A program made the position numbers and the translations under genes. The notes below the pieces were generated by a model. The model was not told the origin of the DNA. It made no database searches and saw only the letters and a program-made list of their open reading frames with translations. Positions 1 through 5,608 of a DNA stretch of 7,431 bases are shown piece by piece. Source of the DNA: Candidatus Woesearchaeota archaeon. Its GTDB lineage: Archaea > Nanobdellota > Nanobdellia > Woesearchaeales > UBA10200. Where the stretch lies: the NCBI GenBank assembly GCA_018302185.1, contig JAGVZX010000051.1:1-7431 (forward strand), read 5' to 3'. The stretch's first letter is position 1; the number at the start of each line of letters is the position of its first letter.

Positions 1-689
1 AGAGCATTTGCGAGACCTTCTTTATCTTTTAACAATCGTGCAGCTTTTTCATCAGCAAGATATTCCCTACTTCTACTTATTGCGAGTTGTAATATTGTTG
101 CCATGACAGGTACGAGGAATGCGAGTACGAGAAGACCAACAATATTGTTTCCACCACTATCATTGTCTCTTCCACCGAACCCTCCAAATATTGCAGCCCA
201 TCTTGCAGCGAAAGCAACATAACCAATGACTGATGCAATCGTCGCGGCAATAGTTACTATAAGCATGTCACGATGCTGAATATGCGCCATTTCGTGAGCT
301 GCAACACCTCGTAACTCGTTATCCTTCAACAAGTCAAGAATATCAGTCGTAAAAGCAACAACCGCCTTGCTAGGAGTTGGACCAGTGGCAAAAGCGTTAG
401 GATTAGGAGAATGAATAATGTACACTTTAGGAACAGGAACCCTCGCACGATGAGCGATATCATCAACCATCGTGTAAAGATATCCATACTTGCTTCTGTC
501 CGCCTCCTTTGCACCATACATGAATAAAACCAATTTATGAGAGAAAAAGTAGCTTCCAACATTCATAACTATCGCTATAACGAAAGCAAACGTTAAACCC
601 TGAAAACCACCAACAAGTTGTCCAACGAGAAGAAGCAAACCTGTAAGAGCCCCAAGAAAGAACACTGTTTTAATCCTGTTGTCTATCAT
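1..689 (-). CDS. htpX: HtpX-like M48 family zinc metalloprotease, C-terminus cut by window edge
   Basis: Membrane-bound zinc endopeptidase of the M48B (HtpX) family, which degrades misfolded membrane proteins with its active site on the cytoplasmic face. Visible: two N-terminal membrane segments (about residues 9-27 and 32-49), the zinc-binding HEMAH motif at residues 132-136 (two His ligands plus catalytic Glu133), two further hydrophobic segments (about 143-168 and 183-204), and SREYLAD with the expected third ligand Glu209. The run NPNAFATGP before the active site is typical of HtpX. About 229 codons are present; family members are near 280-320 residues, so roughly the last quarter is missing. 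The ATG at 689 is chosen because a TATA box lies 26-27 bases upstream, which suits a leaderless message. Family assignment is firm; substrates are unknown. Confidence 0.93.
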   Translation of the reverse strand, partial: MIDNRIKTVFFLGALTGLLLLVGQLVGGFQGLTFAFVIAIVMNVGSYFFSHKLVLFMYGAKEADRSKYGYLYTMVDDIAHRARVPVPKVYIIHSPNPNAFATGPTPSKAVVAFTTDILDLLKDNELRGVAAHEMAHIQHRDMLIVTIAATIASVIGYVAFAARWAAIFGGFGGRDNDSGGNNIVGLLVLAFLVPVMATILQLAISRSREYLADEKAARLLKDKEGLANA

Positions 690-712
690 ACACTATTGTT
701 TGATATTTCTTG

Positions 713-718
713 TATAAA
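713..718 (-). promoter_or_regulatory. TATA box of htpX (leaderless promoter)
   Basis: On the minus strand this reads TTTATA within CTTTTATAC. Its centre is about 26.5 bases before the ATG at 689, which puts the expected transcription start on or next to the start codon. No Shine-Dalgarno sequence precedes that ATG, consistent with a leaderless mRNA. Confidence 0.65.
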
Positions 719-728
719 AGACTTGCGA

Positions 729-770
729 AAGAAAGAAAAATAAAAAAATAAAATAGCGCTAATCTCTAGC
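729..770 (-). terminator. Hairpin plus T-tract terminator of the small membrane-protein gene
   Basis: Read on the minus strand, about 28 bases after the TAG at 798-800, there is a short stem (GCTA/TAGC with a five-base loop, 758-770), then a long T-rich tract (729-753) broken only by single A or C bases. Archaeal termination depends mainly on the U-tract, so the T run is the stronger evidence. It lies immediately upstream of the htpX promoter and should insulate the two genes. Confidence 0.55.
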
Positions 771-797
771 CAGTTCGTTAATCCCGACCTCTCGTTT

Positions 798-1184
798 CTA
801 TTCTCCCCACGCAAGTATTCCAATCATGACAAGGTTTACTATTGGGACGAATGATATTAACAATGCCCACCATCCAGGACGGTCTCGAGCTTCAGCAATC
901 TTCCACCAAATTACTGTAAAAATTGCTATGGTTGCAAGAGCTCCAATGAATGGTATGACTCCGAGAAGAATGCTTAACGTCCACCATCCAGACATTCCCG
1001 CGATTTGTGTCATTAAATAAATGTTCGCGATTGGAATCCATGCAAGCCAAGGGTCTTTCGTCTTTGTCTTTTGAGCGATAGACATCAACGCCAATGAAGA
1101 AAATATATAGAGCCCCAAAAAGAGCAAAAACAAAAAGAAAAACATTCCTGCTAACAAGTCATTCACTCCAGCCAAATTAATCAC
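798..1184 (-). CDS. Small multi-pass membrane protein with internal repeats (DUF5684-like)
   Basis: 128-residue hydrophobic protein of unknown function, resembling the small DUF5684-type membrane proteins common in bacteria and archaea (assigned by eye). It has an N-terminal membrane helix (about 8-34), a polar linker with KTKTKD, then three related hydrophobic units: WIPIANIYLM (about 49-58), GWWTLSILLGVIPFIG (66-81) and GWWALLISFVPIVNLVM (104-120). Between units lie charged turns, notably KIAEARDRPG. The recurring pattern is Gly-Trp-Trp, hydrophobics, then an (I/V)P(I/F) step, suggesting internal duplication. The start is GTG at 1184: a TATA-like element sits 27 bases upstream, while the only SD-like string, GAGGTG, overlaps the start codon itself, so a slightly later start (TTG at codon 4 or ATG at codon 14) cannot be excluded. 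Confidence 0.75.
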   Translation of the reverse strand: MINLAGVNDLLAGMFFFLFLLFLGLYIFSSLALMSIAQKTKTKDPWLAWIPIANIYLMTQIAGMSGWWTLSILLGVIPFIGALATIAIFTVIWWKIAEARDRPGWWALLISFVPIVNLVMIGILAWGE

Positions 1185-1207
1185 CTCACGAAATCATACA
1201 TAACAGC

Positions 1208-1215
1208 TATTTTAA
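1208..1215 (-). promoter_or_regulatory. TATA-like element of the small membrane-protein gene
   Basis: Reads TTAAAATA on the minus strand, centred about 27.5 bases before the GTG start at 1184. The spacing matches the other promoters of the window. Confidence 0.5.
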
Positions 1216-1216
1216 G

Positions 1217-1241
1217 AGTAAAAAGAAGAAGAGTATAAAAA
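1217..1241 (-). terminator. T-rich terminator of the Toprim gene
   Basis: On the minus strand, just past the TGA at 1245-1247, comes GTTTTTATAC followed by further T runs (CTTCTTCTTTTTAC). No convincing hairpin is present. This is a typical archaeal U-tract terminator. Confidence 0.45.
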
Positions 1242-1244
1242 CGT

Positions 1245-1616
1245 TCACATTTCAAGTGTTAAACATCTCCTTTCCACAAACCTTTTCAGTCCTTCAATCT
1301 GTCTCAAATCAGTATTCTTGAACAAGAAATCTCTCAATTTGTTATCAATATGTACCCCTCGTTGCGAGAATTCTTTGTTGAGCATGGAATATATTTTTTT
1401 GCCTTCAGAATCGAGGTCTGTCAAGATTGCAATACGTGAACCTTTCGGAATAGACTCTACAACCTTATAGATTGCTCTACGTTTTACAGTTATAATTCTG
1501 GAGACTCCAAATGATTCTAAAGATTTTTTATCGTTTACTCCTTCAACTATAACTCTATCAAGAGACGTGAGGGCTTCAAGAAGTGAAAACATTTTTTCGA
1601 AGTCTATCTCTGACAT
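1245..1616 (-). CDS. Stand-alone Toprim-domain protein (archaeal small primase-like/RNase M5-like)
   Basis: 123-residue protein consisting of essentially one Toprim fold, the metal-binding phosphotransfer domain of primases, topoisomerases, OLD nucleases and RNase M5. Visible: the N-terminal strand VIVEGVND with the conserved acidic Glu25, and the second acidic motif LTDLDSEG with Asp67 and Asp69. Further on, FLFKNTDLRQIEGL resembles the C-terminal part of the archaeal single-domain Toprim family (COG1658 type). The open frame extends to an ATG at 1640, but the TATA element at 1642-1647 would lie only about two bases before that codon; the internal ATG at 1616 (MSEIDFEK) is 28 bases from it and is preferred as a leaderless start. 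Biochemical role is unknown for this family; a nucleic-acid processing role is inferred. It is transcribed divergently from the metallophosphoesterase. Confidence 0.85.
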   Translation of the reverse strand: MSEIDFEKMFSLLEALTSLDRVIVEGVNDKKSLESFGVSRIITVKRRAIYKVVESIPKGSRIAILTDLDSEGKKIYSMLNKEFSQRGVHIDNKLRDFLFKNTDLRQIEGLKRFVERRCLTLEM

Positions 1617-1640
1617 AAAGAAAGAAGAGAATGTGAACAT

Positions 1641-1648
1641 TTTTAAAG
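1641..1648. promoter_or_regulatory. Palindromic TATA element, candidate shared divergent promoter
   Basis: TTTTAAAG contains the self-complementary core TTTAAA (1642-1647). On the minus strand its centre is 28.5 bases from the preferred Toprim ATG at 1616. On the plus strand it predicts a start of transcription near 1671, leaving a leader of about 15 bases with the GGAG ribosome binding site of the metallophosphoesterase. A separate plus-strand TATA in AGTAATATTAG (1658-1668) is the alternative. Confidence 0.5.
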
Positions 1649-1675
1649 ATAACGAAAAGTAATATTAGAAGAAAC

Positions 1676-1679
1676 GGAG
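1676..1679 (+). promoter_or_regulatory. Shine-Dalgarno sequence of the metallophosphoesterase
   Basis: GGAG followed by six A residues and the ATG at 1686. It is notable because most first genes here have no SD; this gene appears to be leadered. Confidence 0.55.
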
Positions 1680-1685
1680 AAAAAA

Positions 1686-2528
1686 ATGAAATTACTCGTA
1701 ATCGGAGACTTGCACGGACAAACACCACAAGTACACTTCAAAGAATTTGATGCAATCATACTACCAGGAGATATATGCAGAGATGGAGGAAGAGAATATA
1801 TATGGAAAGCATTGGAGTGGAATACAAAACATCCGAAGAAGAAAAGACAATGGTATTATTACTGCGGAAAAAAGAAAGCGAGAAAAATAGTGCTGGAAAA
1901 TGTGACTGTTGGAAGGGAAATATTACGAACTCTTTCAAAATATAAGAAACCAATCTTTATCATTCCAGGAAATTGGGATCAGAAAACAACAGAGAAAAAA
2001 ATGCAGGAAAGTTCCCTCAACAAAAAAGATTTATACTCAAAATTTATTGGAAAATTCAAAAATGTTCACGATTGTTTCAGAAAAAAGTATGATTCAAAAA
2101 ATTTCACCATCATAGGAAACGGAGTTATGTCGGCACCAGAAAGAAAAGGACAACCATACGGGTACGAGTATTGGAGACAACCACTCGAACACCACTTCAA
2201 GAATGCGAAAAGAAAAAAACAACCAATTATTTATTTGAATCACGATGTTCCATTTCTTTGCATGGACCAGATAACAAACAAGAAATCGCCAGCATATGGA
2301 AGACATTACGGGTCAAAAGTAGCACGAGACCTCATACTAGAATACAAACCAATTCTTTGCATCGGAGGACACATCCATGAACACTACGGAACAAAAAAGA
2401 TAGGGAAAACAATAGTTCTGAACGCAGGATTTGGAGGAGACAAAAACACACTCATAACACTAGAAAAAGGAAGAGTAACAAACATAGAGTATGCAACAAA
2501 ACCATGGAGTGGGAAAGTGAAAGTTTAA
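1686..2528 (+). CDS. Calcineurin-like metallophosphoesterase
   Basis: 280-residue binuclear metal-dependent phosphoesterase. All family motifs are visible in order: GDLHG (Asp8, His10), GDIC (Asp29, the bridging ligand), GNWD (Asn96), NHD (His186) and GGHIHEH (His229, His231). The rest is lysine-rich, with an insertion between motifs two and three (about residues 45-75) and another after GNWD (about 100-145), so the protein is larger than the minimal YfcE/MJ0936-type enzymes. No signal peptide or membrane segment is seen, so it should be cytosolic. Substrate cannot be read from sequence; phosphodiesters or nucleotides are plausible. The C-terminal tail (EYATKPWSG) is duplicated in a broken copy at 3606-3704, showing that this tail is conserved between homologues. 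The start is supported by the GGAG site six bases upstream. Confidence 0.92.
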   Translation: MKLLVIGDLHGQTPQVHFKEFDAIILPGDICRDGGREYIWKALEWNTKHPKKKRQWYYYCGKKKARKIVLENVTVGREILRTLSKYKKPIFIIPGNWDQKTTEKKMQESSLNKKDLYSKFIGKFKNVHDCFRKKYDSKNFTIIGNGVMSAPERKGQPYGYEYWRQPLEHHFKNAKRKKQPIIYLNHDVPFLCMDQITNKKSPAYGRHYGSKVARDLILEYKPILCIGGHIHEHYGTKKIGKTIVLNAGFGGDKNTLITLEKGRVTNIEYATKPWSGKVKV

Positions 2529-2553
2529 TGAACAAAGTGTGACAGTGTATTTA

Positions 2554-3117
2554 TTAACTTGTCGGACCTATTTCGTGTTCATATAATAATTTTAATCTTT
2601 CAAAATTTGTAATGTATTCATCATGTTCTCTTCCCTTTCGCAACTTGAGATATTGTGAGTATCGAGTCTTCATAATTTTCCAAGTATATCGAAACGTTTT
2701 CAATATAGCAGTGATGTCGACAATGTCTTTTTCATCAAAACGAGCAAGCTTTGTAAGTATAACATCAAGAGGTGAAAGTATTCTTAACTTTATTTTGGTT
2801 AATTGTTTTGATATCTCTTTATCTTCCAATGATTTTTGGATATAATCTTTTGGGAGTATTGTTGTTACGATGACGCCAGGATCCTGAATCTGCCCTTCAT
2901 ATCCTTGAGCATAAATTCCAACTGTTACTTCTGCCTTCAAAACTTTATCAGGATCATCAATGATAAAATCAACATCATCACTCGATCTCTTCAGACCAAG
3001 AAGTGTGAGAGCAGAACCTCCAATCGCGATAAGCGGAGCATTCTTTTGAAGATGAGAATCTACAACTTTTATTATATCTATCAACTGTTGCTTGGTAATG
3101 GTTCTTTTATACTCCAT
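2554..3117 (-). CDS. Minimal nucleotidyltransferase-fold protein (MNT/AbiEii/DUF6036-like), possible toxin
   Basis: 187-residue protein with the signature of DNA polymerase beta-type nucleotidyltransferases: GGSA at residues 33-36, then SDDVD with the metal-binding pair Asp48 and Asp50. Downstream, SPLDVILTKLARFDEKDIVD (about 115-134) matches the conserved helical segment of AbiEii and DUF6036-type proteins. Such enzymes transfer NMPs to protein or tRNA; several are toxins of two-gene toxin-antitoxin or abortive-infection systems. The ATG at 3117 lies 37 bases inside the end of the upstream gene and has GAGGAG at 3121-3126, three bases from the start, so translation is probably coupled. The lysine-rich C-terminus ends before the convergent metallophosphoesterase, 25 bases away. 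The fold is confident; toxin function is inferred from context. Confidence 0.8.
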   Translation of the reverse strand: MEYKRTITKQQLIDIIKVVDSHLQKNAPLIAIGGSALTLLGLKRSSDDVDFIIDDPDKVLKAEVTVGIYAQGYEGQIQDPGVIVTTILPKDYIQKSLEDKEISKQLTKIKLRILSPLDVILTKLARFDEKDIVDITAILKTFRYTWKIMKTRYSQYLKLRKGREHDEYITNFERLKLLYEHEIGPTS

Positions 3118-3572
3118 GATCTCCTCACGCTTCTGTCAATACTTTGATCAGTATATTTTCCAAGAATTTTCCATTTGTCTCCATCACTATCAGAAACAGA
3201 AGAGTTCGGAAGAAGAACTGTCGTCAAAGAATATAAATTATCATCTTTGTATTTTTGCAATTCACAGAGTGCAGACTCTAATCCTTCAGGTATTAATAAG
3301 TTTAATCTTTTTAGCGCATGTACTGATTTTTCAAGAAGCCAGCCTGTTGGATTCACAAGTCCACGAGAAAGAGCTTTCTGAACAAGAAGAGTGTAATCTA
3401 TACTCATCGAACAGTGCAATCCTGCAACCATCTCAACATATCTTGGCTCTCGGCACTCTAATACATCAAGAATAAAATCTTCTCTTTGATTATCGGGCAG
3501 AGATTGTTCTCCTGAAAGCACCGCGCCAACATAATCATACAATCCCCTATCTCTTCCATTGTAATGAGTCAT
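3081..3572 (-). CDS. Unrecognised 163-residue protein, first gene of the nucleotidyltransferase operon
   Basis: I do not recognise this family. The sequence is soluble and mostly helical by eye: an N-terminal GRDRGLYDYVG segment, a leucine-rich middle (about residues 60-108: LLVQKALSRGL, LLEKSVHALKRLNLL) and a C-terminal basic stretch WKILGKYTDQSIDRSVRRSW that could bind nucleic acid. No classical helix-turn-helix or enzyme motif is visible. It is the first gene before the nucleotidyltransferase and overlaps it by 37 bases, the order in which antitoxins often precede NTase toxins, so an antitoxin or cognate-partner role is a reasonable but unproven guess. The ATG start at 3572 is supported by a TATA box 27.5 bases upstream (leaderless). 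It could also be an unrelated co-transcribed protein. Confidence 0.7.
   Translation of the reverse strand: MTHYNGRDRGLYDYVGAVLSGEQSLPDNQREDFILDVLECREPRYVEMVAGLHCSMSIDYTLLVQKALSRGLVNPTGWLLEKSVHALKRLNLLIPEGLESALCELQKYKDDNLYSLTTVLLPNSSVSDSDGDKWKILGKYTDQSIDRSVRRSWSIKEPLPSNS
3121..3126 (-). promoter_or_regulatory. Internal Shine-Dalgarno for the nucleotidyltransferase
   Basis: GAGGAG on the minus strand, three bases before the ATG at 3117 and inside the upstream reading frame. It fixes the start of the second gene and implies translational coupling; in this window strong SD sites appear mainly where a gene is not first in its transcript. Confidence 0.6.
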
Positions 3573-3595
3573 AAACGATACATGAGACTTTGAAG

Positions 3596-3603
3596 TTTAT
3601 AAA
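3596..3603 (-). promoter_or_regulatory. TATA box of the two-gene nucleotidyltransferase operon
   Basis: Perfect palindrome TTTATAAA, centred 27.5 bases before the ATG at 3572. It stands exactly at the junction between the module and the metallophosphoesterase remnant. Being palindromic it could also fire to the right, toward the remnant. Confidence 0.6.
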
Positions 3604-3605
3604 CC

Positions 3606-3704
3606 TTCCCTCTTAAAAACATTCTTTTCACACTCGACAAAGAAAAAGTTACAAATATCGAGTACGCCACGAAACCATGGAGCGGAAGAGTAAAAATACG
3701 GTAA
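3606..3704 (+). pseudogene. 3'-terminal remnant of a second metallophosphoesterase gene
   Basis: Frame 3606-3704 ends with KPWSGRVKIR and a TAA at 3702-3704. From the AAA at 3615 it aligns without gaps to codons 253-280 of the intact gene at 1686-2528: 21 of 28 residues are identical, including all of VTNIEYATKPWSG. At DNA level I count 63 of 84 identical bases, and 11 of the 21 differences are silent, so this sequence was evolving as a functional coding gene before it was truncated. No catalytic motif, start codon or other part of the enzyme remains; an in-frame TAA sits at 3600-3602. Unlike a recent tandem duplication the copies are clearly diverged, which points to an old paralogue or to replacement by a gene from another lineage. 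Confidence 0.85.
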
Positions 3705-3752
3705 AGGGTTAAAAGCGAGGGGCGAGAACAGGAAGAAATAGAAACAACAATC

Positions 3753-3758
3753 TTTAAA
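3753..3758 (+). promoter_or_regulatory. TATA box of aspS (leaderless promoter)
   Basis: TTTAAA within TCTTTAAAAAC, centred 26.5 bases before the ATG at 3782. No SD precedes that ATG (the preceding bases are TTCATCACCCC), supporting a leaderless aspS message. Confidence 0.65.
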
Positions 3759-3781
3759 AACACACCATCGTTCATCACCCC

Positions 3782-5545
3782 ATGCTTCGAACACACACAT
3801 GCGGAGAGCTAAGAAGAAAAGATGAGAAGAAGACAGTTTCTCTTTGTGGTTGGGTTCAGTCAAGAAGAGACCACGGAGGAAAAATATTTGTCGACTTAAG
3901 AGACAGATATGGACTCACACAATTAGTATTCGATCCAGAACATGGAAAAGAAGCACACAAGAAAGCGGAAAAGATAGGAAGAGAATGGGTACTAAAAATA
4001 GACGGGACAGTAAGGTATAGAGGCAAGGGGCTAGAAAACTTAAATCTACCAACCGGAGAAATAGAAGTAATTACTAACACATTAGAAGTTCTCAACGAAT
4101 CATTAATTCCACCAATAGACGTTAACGATGAAACAACAGCAGGAGAAGAGGCACGAATGAAGTACAGATATGTTGATCTTCGAAGACCAATCATGAAGAA
4201 TAGACTCATGTTCAGAAGTGCGATGGCACAAGAAATAAGAAAATATCTGACGGGACAACAATTTATGGAAATAGAAACACCTCTTTTGATTAAGGCAACA
4301 CCAGAAGGAGCCCGCGATTATATTGTACCATCAAGAGTCAACCCTGGAAAGTTTTATGCGCTCCCACAAAGTCCACAATTATACAAACAAATACTCATGA
4401 TTGCAGGAATGGACAGGTACTTTCAACTCGCGCGATGCCTTCGAGACGAAGATTTACGAATGGATAGACAACCAGAACACACACAAATAGATGTCGAGAT
4501 GAGTTTTGTAGAAGTAGAAGATGTACTAACAATGGTTGAAGGATTAATGAAACACATCTTCAAAACAATGCTCAACATAGACATAAAAACTCCCATCGTA
4601 AGAATACCACACGAGACGGCACTCAACGAGTATGGTTCCGATAAACCTGACTTGAGGTTCGGATTAAAACTACAAGATGTAAGCGATATCGCAAAACACA
4701 CAGAATTCTCAGTATTCCACTCTGCGCTCGATAAAGGTGGAGTAGTAAAATGTTTGAATGCGAAAGGGGGTGCAACTTTTACGAGAAAAGACATTGAAGA
4801 ATTGACAGACCTCGCAAAACGTCATCATGCACAGGGATTGGCATGGGCGAAAGTAGTTTCCGGAAAACTAGAGAGTTCTATAACTAAATATATCAATGAT
4901 GAATCACAACAAAAAATCATCAAAAAAACAGAAGCGAAAGACGGAGACTTGCTTTTGTTCGTTGCAGATAAAAAAAATACTGCATGCCTCTCACTCGGAC
5001 AAATACGTCTTGCCATTGCAGAAAAAACAAAGATAAAAAGAGAAGGATTCAAGTTCTGCTGGATCACAGAGTTTCCTCTTTTTGAATGGAATGAAGAAAC
5101 ACAAAAATGGGACCCTGCACACCACCCTTTCTGCATGCCCATTAAAGAACATATGCAATACATTGAGAGTGATCCAGGAAAAGTACACTGTACACAATAC
5201 GATCTCGTCTTAAACGGAACAGAAATGGGATCAGGAAGTATACGAATACACAAGCCAGAAATACAAAGACAAGTATTCAACGCGATAGGATTATCACAAG
5301 AAGAAGCAGAAGAAAAATTCGGATTCCTACTCCACGCATACGAATACGGAGGACCACCACATGGAGGAATAGGAATAGGATTTGATAGACTTGTAGCAAT
5401 GATGCAAGGTTTAACAGATATTCGAGAAGTCGTAGCATTCCCAAAAAATAAGAAAGCAGAAGGTGTCATGGACGGAGCACCATCAACAGTAACACAAGAA
5501 CAATTACGAGAGTTAAGTATAAAGGTTGATGGATTGAAAAAGTGA
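3782..5545 (+). CDS. aspS: Aspartyl-tRNA synthetase, bacterial type with GAD domain
   Basis: Class II synthetase that charges tRNA with aspartate in the cytosol. Domains in order: N-terminal OB-fold anticodon-binding domain (about 1-105), catalytic core with motif 1 (about 143-178), the LPQSPQLYKQ loop (194-203), motif 2 RCLRDEDLR (Arg221, Glu223), the GAD insertion (about 285-415), and motif 3 GIGIGFDRL (Arg536), then the bacterial-type tail AFPKNKKAEGVMDGAPS. At 587 residues it has the bacterial length; archaeal AspRS is near 430 residues and lacks GAD, so the gene was probably acquired from bacteria. His31 in RRDHGG, and Gly83 in VRYRGKG, match positions linked to non-discriminating AspRS (studied in Pseudomonas aeruginosa), which also charges tRNA-Asn for GatCAB to amidate. 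The ATG start fits both the family N-terminus and a TATA box 26.5 bases upstream. Confidence 0.97.
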   Translation: MLRTHTCGELRRKDEKKTVSLCGWVQSRRDHGGKIFVDLRDRYGLTQLVFDPEHGKEAHKKAEKIGREWVLKIDGTVRYRGKGLENLNLPTGEIEVITNTLEVLNESLIPPIDVNDETTAGEEARMKYRYVDLRRPIMKNRLMFRSAMAQEIRKYLTGQQFMEIETPLLIKATPEGARDYIVPSRVNPGKFYALPQSPQLYKQILMIAGMDRYFQLARCLRDEDLRMDRQPEHTQIDVEMSFVEVEDVLTMVEGLMKHIFKTMLNIDIKTPIVRIPHETALNEYGSDKPDLRFGLKLQDVSDIAKHTEFSVFHSALDKGGVVKCLNAKGGATFTRKDIEELTDLAKRHHAQGLAWAKVVSGKLESSITKYINDESQQKIIKKTEAKDGDLLLFVADKKNTACLSLGQIRLAIAEKTKIKREGFKFCWITEFPLFEWNEETQKWDPAHHPFCMPIKEHMQYIESDPGKVHCTQYDLVLNGTEMGSGSIRIHKPEIQRQVFNAIGLSQEEAEEKFGFLLHAYEYGGPPHGGIGIGFDRLVAMMQGLTDIREVVAFPKNKKAEGVMDGAPSTVTQEQLRELSIKVDGLKK

Positions 5546-5550
5546 AACAT

Positions 5551-5558
5551 TTTTATAT
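5551..5558 (+). promoter_or_regulatory. TATA-like element upstream of the orphan gene; also a T-tract after aspS
   Basis: TTTTATAT shortly after the aspS stop codon (TGA 5543-5545). The TTTATA core predicts transcription from about 5582, giving a leader of about 27 bases to the ATG at 5609, or about 6 bases to a TTG at 5588. The preceding T run may double as a weak aspS terminator. Confidence 0.4.
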
Positions 5559-5608
5559 GACATAACAATTCTGAATAGAGAAGGGGGTTGATAACGGGGG
5601 TTTTGTAT

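Noticed and set aside
1234..1240. TATAAAA on the plus strand as a promoter.
   Set aside because: No plus-strand gene begins within a reasonable distance; the sequence is better explained as the minus-strand T-tract after the Toprim gene.
1617..1640. Longer Toprim start at 1640 (eight extra residues, MFTFSSFF).
   Set aside because: It would begin about two bases from the TATA core, upstream of the predicted transcription start, and the extra residues are not part of the Toprim fold.
2529..2553. Possible hairpin terminator between the convergent metallophosphoesterase and nucleotidyltransferase genes.
   Set aside because: The spacer is 25 bases with no T-tract on either strand and no stem longer than a few pairs.
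3092..3475. Plus-strand open frame of 127 codons.
   Set aside because: It is antisense to the operon's first gene, gives an implausible composition, and the minus-strand frame has the supported promoter and start.
4825..5568. Minus-strand open frame of 247 codons antisense to aspS.
   Set aside because: The plus strand encodes a clear AspRS; the antisense product is rich in Ser, Cys and Phe with no family features, typical of a shadow frame.
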